Origin: JAUREX01 sp044356825
Lineage (GTDB): Bacteria > Pseudomonadota > Alphaproteobacteria > Rhodobacterales > Rhodobacteraceae
Reading direction: 5' to 3'
Length of the DNA: 20,199 bases
Assembly: GCA_044356825.1 (NCBI GenBank)
Contig: JBIKVM010000030.1
Span: forward strand, 1 to 20,199
The translations under genes were made by a program, and so were the position numbers. Shown piece after piece: positions 6,820-13,788 of the stretch (within the stretch, counting starts at the first letter, position 1; each line of letters begins with the position of its first letter). Under the pieces are notes generated by a model, which was not told where the DNA came from, made no database searches, and saw only the letters and a list, made by a program, of their open reading frames with translations.

Positions 6820-7485
6820 ATGAATTCGCCGATCATCCAGCTTCTGGTCCTCGCCGGTATCGCGATCTTCCTGATCTTGCGCTTGCGTCGGGTGCTCGGC
6901 ACCCGCGACGGCTTCGAGAAGCCCCCCGCCCCCCCGCCCTCGGCGATCGAACCCAAGGCGCGCCGCCGCGACTTCGAGGTGATCGAAGGTGGGCCGGATC
7001 GCGACATCGTCGACCATGTGGCCGAGGGCAGCGATGCCGCACGCGCGCTGGCCGCGATGAAGCAGGCGGAACCCGCGTTTGGCGTCGGTGACTTCCTCCA
7101 TGGCGCGCGGAGCGCCTACGAGATGATCCTGATGTCGTTCGAGAAGGGCGATCTCGACCCGGTGGTGCCCTTCCTGTCGCCCGATGTCTATCAGAGCTTC
7201 GCCGACGTCATCGACCAGCGCCAGAGCGCAGGCCTCGTGATCGAGGCACATTTCATCGGCCTGCGCGAGTTGACGCTCCACGATGCGACTTTCGATCGCG
7301 ACACGCGCGAGGCGCAACTGACCGTCCGATTCGTCGGGGAACTGACATCGGTTGCACGCAATGCGGCGGGCGATATCGTCGAAGGCAGCCCGACCGAGAT
7401 CCGCCGGCAGCGCGATGTCTGGACCTTCGCGCGCAAGATGGCATCCAAGGATCCGAACTGGCAGCTTGTCGCCACCTCGGAATGA
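6820..7485 (+). CDS. timA: Tim44-like domain membrane protein (TimA)
   Basis: A complete 221-residue protein resembling bacterial relatives of mitochondrial Tim44 (called TimA in Caulobacter). A single N-terminal membrane segment (about 5-21) is followed by a basic RLRRVLGTR stretch and a proline-rich linker around 35-42. The Tim44-like domain is at about 85-218: FLHGARSAYEMILMSFEKGD, then LSPDVYQSF and the C-terminal RRQRDVWTFARKM followed by DPNWQLVATSE. It is expected to be anchored in the inner membrane with the domain in the cytoplasm. Its role in bacteria is unclear; the mitochondrial role in Hsp70-driven import should not simply be transferred. A GGGGAA ribosome binding site precedes the ATG. 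smrA follows after 42 bp. In many relatives an mltA gene lies between the two, and it is missing here. Confidence 0.85.
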   Translation: MNSPIIQLLVLAGIAIFLILRLRRVLGTRDGFEKPPAPPPSAIEPKARRRDFEVIEGGPDRDIVDHVAEGSDAARALAAMKQAEPAFGVGDFLHGARSAYEMILMSFEKGDLDPVVPFLSPDVYQSFADVIDQRQSAGLVIEAHFIGLRELTLHDATFDRDTREAQLTVRFVGELTSVARNAAGDIVEGSPTEIRRQRDVWTFARKMASKDPNWQLVATSE

Positions 7486-7527
7486 GGCGCGCGGGATGCG
7501 GTCGGTGCCAACCGGAGGGTGGGCGCG

Positions 7528-8133
7528 ATGCCAAGACGCATCGCCAATGACGAACAGGATCTCTGGGACGCCGTCGCCCGCACGGCGCGCCCCCTGAACG
7601 CGCGCGCGCGGAAGAAGGCCGCTCTGCCCTCGGCCATTCCCGAACCCGTTGCCCCCCATGCGCGTGCTGTCGTCCCGGCTGCAGCCATCAGGCCCTTTCG
7701 GATCGGCGCCACGGCACCGGCTGCGGCATCCGGGATCGATCTGGCGCCGTCGCTTGCCGAACGTTTTGCCCGCGCGCCCACGCGCCTCGATGGCCATGCG
7801 GCCGCTCGCCTCAGGCGCGGCAAATCCGTGCCCGAGGCGCGCATCGATCTGCACGGCCTCACCCTTGCCCAAGCGCACCCCGCGCTCGTGTCCTTCCTGC
7901 GCGAGGCGCATGCAGCCGGTCTGCGCCTTGTCCTCGTCATCACCGGCAAGGGTCGCGAGGGCGAGGATGACGGCCCGATCCCGGTGCCCCGCGGCGTGCT
8001 GCGCCACCAGTTACCCCGCTGGCTTGCGCTGCCCCCGCTTGACCGGATCGTGCTCGAGGTCATGCCCTCGCACGCCCGCCACGGCGGCGGGGGTGCGTGG
8101 TATGTCTGCCTGCGCCGCGCCCGGGCGCACTGA
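7528..8133 (+). CDS. smrA: Smr/MutS2-type domain protein
   Basis: A complete 201-residue protein with a C-terminal Smr domain (about 100-199): the DLHGLT motif at 107-112, VITGKG at 137-142, GVLRHQLPRWL at 156-166 and the closing HGGGGAWYV at 185-193. The first 100 residues are low-complexity, Ala/Arg/Pro-rich and probably disordered. Smr domains are nucleases acting on DNA or RNA; the physiological substrate of the stand-alone alphaproteobacterial form is not settled. A GTG at 7519 is in the same frame, but GGAGG (7514-7518) sits directly against it and 9 nt before the ATG at 7528, so the ATG is chosen. It ends tail-to-tail with hslU, two bases apart. Confidence 0.88.
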   Translation: MPRRIANDEQDLWDAVARTARPLNARARKKAALPSAIPEPVAPHARAVVPAAAIRPFRIGATAPAAASGIDLAPSLAERFARAPTRLDGHAAARLRRGKSVPEARIDLHGLTLAQAHPALVSFLREAHAAGLRLVLVITGKGREGEDDGPIPVPRGVLRHQLPRWLALPPLDRIVLEVMPSHARHGGGGAWYVCLRRARAH

Positions 8134-8135
8134 GG

Positions 8136-9440
8136 CTAGAGGACGTAGCGGCTGAGGTCGGACGACCGCGCGAGATCGCCCAGATGCGCCTCGACATGGG
8201 CCGCATCGATCACGACGCGCGCCCCGGCCCGCTCGGGCGCATCGAACGACAGATCCTCGAAGATCCGCTCCATCACCGTATGGAGCCGCCGCGCCCCGAT
8301 GTTCTCGATGCTGCGGTTCACCTCGGCCGCGATGCGCGCGACCGCCGCGATCCCGTCCTCGGCAAAGACGACCTCGACCCCCTCGGTCGCCATCAGCCCG
8401 GCGTATTGCCGCGTCAGCGCGTTTTCCGTCTCGGTCAGGATGCGGGCGAAATCCCCCTCGGTGAGCGGCTTCAGCTCCACCCGGATCGGCAGCCGCCCCT
8501 GCAATTCGGGCAGGAGGTCCGAGGGCTTGGCGATGTGGAAGGCCCCCGAGGCGATGAAGAGGATGTGGTCGGTACGCACCGCGCCGTGCCTGGTCGACAC
8601 GCTCGTGCCCTCGATCAGCGGCAGGAGGTCGCGCTGCACGCCCTCGCGGCTCACATCCGCGCCGCGGGTCTCGGCGCGCGCGCAGACCTTGTCGATCTCG
8701 TCGATGAAGACGATGCCGTCCTCCTGCACCGCGCGCAGCGCCTCGAGCTTCACCGCCTCGTCGTCGAGCAGCTTGTCGGCCTCTTCGCCGAGCAGCACCG
8801 TATGGCTTTCGGCCACGCTCATCCGCTTGCGCGTGCGCCGCCCGCCGAAGGCCCGGCCCAGCAGGTCGCCGAGGTTCACCGCCCCCATCCCGCCCATCTG
8901 CCCGGGCAGTTCGAGCCCACCCAGCGGGTTGGCGCTGTCGGCCACCTCGACCTCGATCATCGTGGCATCGAGCTCGCCCCGCTTGAGCTTGCCGCGGAAC
9001 ATCTCGCGAGTCTGCTCGCGCGCGTCGGGGCCGGCGAGCGCCGCGATCACCCGGTCCTCGGCCGCGCGGTGGGCGCGGTCGCGCACCGCCTCGCGCATCC
9101 GCGCGCGCGTCTCGATCATCGCGGCATCGACCAGATCGCGGATGATGCTGTCCACGTCGCGCCCGACATAGCCCACCTCGGTGAACTTCGTCGCCTCGAC
9201 CTTGAGGAAGGGGGCGCGCGCGAGCCTGGCGAGCCGGCGCGAGATCTCGGTCTTGCCGACGCCCGTCGGGCCGATCATCAGGATGTTCTTGGGATAGACC
9301 TCCTCGCGCAGCCCCTCGGGCAGGCGACGGCGGCGCCAGCGGTTGCGCAGCGCCACCGCCACCGCCCGCTTGGCCTCGGCCTGCCCGACGATGAAGCGGT
9401 CAAGCTCGGCCACGATCTCGCGCGGGGTCAGGTCGGTCAT
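8136..9440 (-). CDS. hslU: ATP-dependent protease ATPase subunit HslU (ClpY)
   Basis: A complete 434-residue AAA+ unfoldase that feeds substrates to HslV. Walker A GPTGVGKT is at 57-64, the GYVG pore loop at 90-93, Walker B IVFIDE at 243-248, PELQGRLPIRVEL at 311-323 and the sensor-2 segment IGARRLHTV at 381-389. The I domain lies at about 110-230. The C-terminus RYVL is the conserved tail that docks into HslV pockets. The ATG at 9440 has AGGA upstream and lies 15 bp after hslV, in the usual V-then-U order. Confidence 0.97.
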   Translation of the reverse strand: MTDLTPREIVAELDRFIVGQAEAKRAVAVALRNRWRRRRLPEGLREEVYPKNILMIGPTGVGKTEISRRLARLARAPFLKVEATKFTEVGYVGRDVDSIIRDLVDAAMIETRARMREAVRDRAHRAAEDRVIAALAGPDAREQTREMFRGKLKRGELDATMIEVEVADSANPLGGLELPGQMGGMGAVNLGDLLGRAFGGRRTRKRMSVAESHTVLLGEEADKLLDDEAVKLEALRAVQEDGIVFIDEIDKVCARAETRGADVSREGVQRDLLPLIEGTSVSTRHGAVRTDHILFIASGAFHIAKPSDLLPELQGRLPIRVELKPLTEGDFARILTETENALTRQYAGLMATEGVEVVFAEDGIAAVARIAAEVNRSIENIGARRLHTVMERIFEDLSFDAPERAGARVVIDAAHVEAHLGDLARSSDLSRYVL

Positions 9441-9455
9441 GGGGGATCCTCGCGC

Positions 9456-10016
9456 TCAGTCCCGGCCGATCGTCTCGACCGTCAGGTTGCCGTTCGTATA
9501 GACGCAGATCTCGGCCGCGATCGCCATCGCCTTGCGGGCGATCGTCTCGGCGTCGCCGTCCGTCTCCATCAGCCCCCGCGCGGCCGCGAGCGCATACATC
9601 CCGCCCGACCCGATCGCGGCCACGTCGTGCTCGGGTTCGAGCACGTCCCCCGCCCCCGTCACCACGAAGAGGCCCGCGCCGTCGGTGACGATCAGCATCG
9701 CCTCGAGCTTTTGCAGATAGCGGTCGGTGCGCCAGTCCTTGGCCAGCTCGACACAGGCCCGCCCGATCTGGCCTGGCATCGCCTCGAGCTTCTTCTCGAG
9801 CCGCTCGAGGAGCGCGAAGGCATCCGCGGTCGACCCCGCGAATCCCACCACCACCTCATGCCCACCGGGCGAGAGCCGGCGCACCTTGCGCGCCGTGCCC
9901 TTGATGACGGTCTGCCCGAGGCTCACCTGTCCGTCGCCCGCGACCACGACCCGGCCCCCGCGTCGCACGGCAAGGATCGTGGTGCCGTGCCAGCCCGGCG
10001 CGCCGCCCTCGGCCAT
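9456..10016 (-). CDS. hslV: ATP-dependent protease peptidase subunit HslV (ClpQ)
   Basis: A complete 186-residue proteasome-beta-like threonine peptidase that forms the double hexamer of the HslUV protease. The sequence PGWHGTTILAVRR places the mature catalytic N-terminal threonine at residue 12, after an 11-residue propeptide. GDGQVSLG follows at 27-34. The catalytic lysine is K44, which is K33 in mature numbering. AAIGSGG and NLTVETI near the end are also typical. It lies 14 bp after trxA and 15 bp before hslU, so co-transcription is likely. Confidence 0.97.
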   Translation of the reverse strand: MAEGGAPGWHGTTILAVRRGGRVVVAGDGQVSLGQTVIKGTARKVRRLSPGGHEVVVGFAGSTADAFALLERLEKKLEAMPGQIGRACVELAKDWRTDRYLQKLEAMLIVTDGAGLFVVTGAGDVLEPEHDVAAIGSGGMYALAAARGLMETDGDAETIARKAMAIAAEICVYTNGNLTVETIGRD

Positions 10017-10030
10017 CTGCCCGGCCCCGC

Positions 10031-10351
10031 TCAGAGTGCGCTGTTGATCCAGCTTTGCAGCGCGGCCTTGGGCGCCGCGCCGATCTTGTTCGACACGACC
10101 TGCCCGTTCTTGAACAGAAAGAGCGCCGGGATCCCCCGCACGCCCAGTTGCGCGGGCGAGGCGGGGTTGTCATCGACATTGACCTTCACGATCTTCACCC
10201 GGCCCGCGTATTCGGCCGACAATTCCTCGAGCGCCGGGCCGATCATCCGGCACGGCCCGCACCATTCGGCCCAGAAGTCGACGACGACCGGGATCGGCGA
10301 GTTGCGCACCTCGGCCTCGAAGGTCGCATCGGTGACGGGCGTGGTGGCCAT
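10031..10351 (-). CDS. trxA: Thioredoxin
   Basis: A complete 106-residue thioredoxin with the redox motif WCGPC at 30-34, the structural aspartate in VVVDFWA (D25) and the cis-proline in GVRGIPALFLF (P75). It has no signal peptide, so it is a cytoplasmic general disulfide reductase. The start has GGAG 7-8 nt upstream. Only 35 bp separate it from the addA stop, and it is conserved behind addA in alphaproteobacteria. Confidence 0.97.
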   Translation of the reverse strand: MATTPVTDATFEAEVRNSPIPVVVDFWAEWCGPCRMIGPALEELSAEYAGRVKIVKVNVDDNPASPAQLGVRGIPALFLFKNGQVVSNKIGAAPKAALQSWINSAL

Positions 10352-10386
10352 GACATATCTCCATCGGGGTCGGTAACCGGCCCAAG

Positions 10387-13300
10387 CTAGGGATCGCCCC
10401 CCCCCGCGTCAAGGTCGCCCGAAGCGGCACCGCCAAGCCCGATCTCGGTCGCCGCGCGGTCGAGCGCGGCGGGGTCGAGCGTCATCATCTGGCCTGTCGC
10501 GGTCCAAAGGATCGCGATCTCGATCCGCCGTCCCGGCATGATTGCGCCGAGCGCGTGGCGATACGCGGACATTTGCCGCACAAGACCCTCGGGCACGGCG
10601 TCCGCGTCCGCAGGCACGATCCGGTTTGTCTTGTAGTCGATCGCAAGCGCCCGGCCCTCCGTCAGGATCAGCCGGTCGATGATGCCCATCAACGGGATGC
10701 CGCCGGGGCCCGGCGTGGCCAGCGCGACCTCGCGCATCACCGTCGCCCCGGCTCCCGGGTGGAAGACATCGCGCAGCGTCGGTGCATCGATCAGCGCCAC
10801 CGCCTGCGCCACCGCCGGGGCGCGGAGCGCGGCATCGGGCACGAGGCGCGCGGCAATGGCGGCGCGCTCGGCAGTTGGCACATCGGGCAGATGCTCCAGC
10901 AGCAGGTGCAGCGCGCTGCCATAGGCCATCGCGCCCATGCTTTCGGTCGCATCCGCCCCGGCTTCGCCCAGCACCTTGGCACCGCCCAGATCCGTGGGGC
11001 TGATCCAGTCGGGCACGAAGGCAGCGGGGCGGGGGCGGGTGCGTGCCCAGTCGGGCAGCACTGGCAACGCGGGCGGGGCTGTCCGGGCGAGTGCGACGGA
11101 ATCGGCCGCGGGCCATGCGCCATGCGCCAGCCGCAGCCCCGTGCCGGTCGGCGTATCGCAGGCCTCGGCGCCCGCCCGTCGCAGCCCCTCCTCCACGAGC
11201 TTGTGCCAGCTTTGCCCAGACCGCGGCACTGACGGCGTCGCGACGATGAGCCACGCCTCGGCCCGCGTCATGCCGACATAGAGAAGCCTGCGCCGCTCTG
11301 CCTCGGCCCGGGCGCCGCTTTCGTCGTGGGCGCGCGCGATCGCGTCGGGGCGTTCTTCCTTCGATGCCGCACGGCGCAGTGGCGGCAACCCCTCGGCCAG
11401 CACGATCTCGTCGCGATCCGACACCCGCCGGTCGCCGCAATCGGGCAAGATCACGATGGGTGCCTCCAGACCCTTGGCCCCATGCACGGTCATCACCCGA
11501 AGCCGCGCGCCCGCCGCATCCGCCTGCCGGCGGACCTCGACATCGGCCCCCTCGATCCAGCCCAGAAACCCCGTGAGCGAGGGCACGCTATCGCGTTCAT
11601 AGGCCATCGCCTGCGCCAGAAGCTGGTCGATGCCGTCCTCGGCCTCGGCCCCGAGGCGCGCGATCAGGCGCCGGCGGCCGTCGTGGCGGGTGAGGATCCG
11701 GTCGATCAGGTCGAAAGGCCGCAGGAAATCGGACCGGTCGCGTAGATCTCCCAGCACCGCCACCACGGCGGCCGAGGCCGAATCCTGCCGGAGCGCCGAC
11801 CACAGATCGCCCGAGCGCCCCTGCGCGAGCGCGTGGAGCCGCTCCTCGTCCCAGCCGAACAGGGGCGAGCGGAGCGCGGTCGCAAGCCCCAGATCATCGG
11901 CCGGATTGGCGATGAAGGACAGAAGCGCCGCGATGTCGCGCACCGCCATTTCGCCCCCCAGCCGCAGCCGGTCTGCCCCCGCCACCTGAAGCCCCGCCGC
12001 CTTGCACGCCGCGATCAGCTCGGCAAAGAGCCGGCGGCGCTGCTGCACGAGGATCAGCACGTCGCCCTCGTGCATCCGCCGCGGACCGGCGCGGGTCGGT
12101 ATGGTCGTGCCGGCAGCGATCAGGTCGCGCACATGGGCCGCGATCTTGCGAGCGAGGACCGCCTCGGGGTCGCCCGGCCCCGGGCGGTCCACCGGGTCGG
12201 TCCAGTCCCCCTCGTCGGCCGCGGGTTCCGCCTCTGGCGCAGGCCACAGTTCCACCCGGCCCGGCATCGCGCCCTGGAATGCCAGATGGCGTACCTCGGT
12301 CCCGAGTGCCGCCTCGCCCTCGGGCGCGAAGGTCGCATCGACGGCGCGCAGGATCGCGACCGAGGACCGGAAGGAATGATCGAGCGTCAGGCTGCGCAAG
12401 GGCGCCTGCGACAGCGCCATCTGCGCCGAGAACTGCCCCTGCACCCGGTCAAAGGCCAAGAGGTCGGCGCCCTGAAAGGAATAGATCGATTGCTTCTTGT
12501 CTCCCACCACGAACAGCGTCCGCGGCACCCCGTCGCGCGCGCCCTCGCCCGCTGTCATCTCTTCGGCGAGGCGTGCGATCACGGCCCACTGGCCGGGCGA
12601 GGTATCTTGCGCCTCGTCGACGAGGATGTGATCGAGCCCGCCGTCGAGCCGGTAGAGCACCCATTGCGCCAACGGCGAGGCCGCGAGCAGCCCGCTCGCC
12701 CGGGTGATGAGGTCATCGAAATCGAGCCAGCCGTGGCGGGCCTTGGCGGCTTCGTAGTGGCGCACGAAGGCCTTGGCAAATCGGTGCAGAACCACCGTCC
12801 GCTCTGCCGCCGCCAGCGCCACCCGCAGCCGGCGCGCATGCGCCACGCGCTGCATCAGCGCGGCAAGGGGCGTGAACACGTCGGGGTGGCGGTTGCGCAG
12901 CGCCTTGGTCGGCATCCTGTCGGATTTGGGGCCGAAGGGATCGGTGGCTTCACCGCGATAGAGCAGCAGATCCTCGAGCGCGCGCAGGTCGCCCAGATCG
13001 GGTGCCGCCATGGCTGGAACCAGGGCCTTCATCGTGGCGGCCGCCGCCTGGTCAGACTGGAGGCCGGCCGCCATCACCTCGGCTGCATGGGCCAGAACCG
13101 AACCCTCGTCCCCCGCGAAGGCGGCGGCCAGCACCCCGTCCCGATCGAGCCCCGCCGGCGCCCCCAGTGCCGAGAGCGCCCCGGCAAGGTCGAGCGGGGT
13201 TGCGAACCGATCGCGCCGCGCCGCGATCGAGGCCGTCAACGCCTCGAAATCGCCGCCCGAATGATCGGCCGCCAGCGCATCGACCAGCCCCGCCTCGGGT

Positions 13301-13788
13301 CCGTCGGCCATGTCCTCGACGATCTCGCTGCGCAGGAGGGCGATCGAGCGTTCGTCGGCTTCTGAAAACAGCGGCGAGACCCCGGCCTCGAGCGGAAAGC
13401 GCCGCAGGAGCGCCGCGCAGAAGGCGTGGATCGTCTGGATGCGCAGCCCCCCCGGCGTCTCGATCGCCCGGGCAAAGAGGCGCCGCGCCTCGGCGAGGCG
13501 ACCCGCGTCAACCGCTGCCACGCCGAGGCCGCCAAGCGCTTCGGCCAGCTTGGCATCGTCCAGCATCGCCCAGCCGCCGAGCTGGCGGAACAGGCGGATC
13601 TGCATCTCGGCCGCCGCCGCCTTGGTATAGGTCAGGCACAGGATCCGCCCCGGCTCGGTGCCCCCGATCAGAAGGCGCGCGACGCGGTCGGTCAGAACCT
13701 TGGTCTTGCCCGACCCGGCATTGGCCGACAGCCACGTCGAGGCAACTGGATCCGAGGCGACGATCTGGCGGGCCGTGGCGTCGTCCAT
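10387..13788 (-). CDS. addA: Double-strand break repair helicase-nuclease AddA (alphaproteobacterial type)
   Basis: A complete 1133-residue AddA, the UvrD-like helicase and nuclease subunit of AddAB, which processes broken DNA ends for RecA. Walker A ANAGSGKT is at 22-29, motif Ia LCLTYTKAAAAEM near 50-62, motif II DEAQD at 391-395, motif III GDKKQS at 429-434, motif V HGAKGLE at 769-775 and motif VI YVGMTRAE at 837-844. The C-terminal PD-(D/E)XK nuclease shows H961, D1038 in GIIDR, and D1051/K1053 in DYK, with Q1072 nearby. The ATG shares one base with the addB stop (TGATG). An upstream GTG (13791) is also possible but less likely. The last codons run through a G9 tract. Confidence 0.96.
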   Translation of the reverse strand: MDDATARQIVASDPVASTWLSANAGSGKTKVLTDRVARLLIGGTEPGRILCLTYTKAAAAEMQIRLFRQLGGWAMLDDAKLAEALGGLGVAAVDAGRLAEARRLFARAIETPGGLRIQTIHAFCAALLRRFPLEAGVSPLFSEADERSIALLRSEIVEDMADGPEAGLVDALAADHSGGDFEALTASIAARRDRFATPLDLAGALSALGAPAGLDRDGVLAAAFAGDEGSVLAHAAEVMAAGLQSDQAAAATMKALVPAMAAPDLGDLRALEDLLLYRGEATDPFGPKSDRMPTKALRNRHPDVFTPLAALMQRVAHARRLRVALAAAERTVVLHRFAKAFVRHYEAAKARHGWLDFDDLITRASGLLAASPLAQWVLYRLDGGLDHILVDEAQDTSPGQWAVIARLAEEMTAGEGARDGVPRTLFVVGDKKQSIYSFQGADLLAFDRVQGQFSAQMALSQAPLRSLTLDHSFRSSVAILRAVDATFAPEGEAALGTEVRHLAFQGAMPGRVELWPAPEAEPAADEGDWTDPVDRPGPGDPEAVLARKIAAHVRDLIAAGTTIPTRAGPRRMHEGDVLILVQQRRRLFAELIAACKAAGLQVAGADRLRLGGEMAVRDIAALLSFIANPADDLGLATALRSPLFGWDEERLHALAQGRSGDLWSALRQDSASAAVVAVLGDLRDRSDFLRPFDLIDRILTRHDGRRRLIARLGAEAEDGIDQLLAQAMAYERDSVPSLTGFLGWIEGADVEVRRQADAAGARLRVMTVHGAKGLEAPIVILPDCGDRRVSDRDEIVLAEGLPPLRRAASKEERPDAIARAHDESGARAEAERRRLLYVGMTRAEAWLIVATPSVPRSGQSWHKLVEEGLRRAGAEACDTPTGTGLRLAHGAWPAADSVALARTAPPALPVLPDWARTRPRPAAFVPDWISPTDLGGAKVLGEAGADATESMGAMAYGSALHLLLEHLPDVPTAERAAIAARLVPDAALRAPAVAQAVALIDAPTLRDVFHPGAGATVMREVALATPGPGGIPLMGIIDRLILTEGRALAIDYKTNRIVPADADAVPEGLVRQMSAYRHALGAIMPGRRIEIAILWTATGQMMTLDPAALDRAATEIGLGGAASGDLDAGGGDP
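10397..10405 (-). repeat. G9 mononucleotide tract at the addA 3' end
   Basis: Nine C on the plus strand (G on the coding strand) encode the Gly run just before the AddA C-terminus, seven bases upstream of its stop codon. Gain of one base would remove the stop and join the trxA frame. Loss of one base would shift the last two codons. Confidence 0.9.

Noticed and set aside
8097..10376. 759-codon plus-strand open frame opposite hslU, hslV and trxA
   Set aside because: It is rich in Arg/His/Asp/Leu as expected from antisense of GC-rich codons, spans three well-supported genes, and shows no known domain.
11833..13365. Long plus-strand open frame opposite addA
   Set aside because: A shadow of addA third-position GC bias. 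AddA helicase motifs are all in the minus frame.
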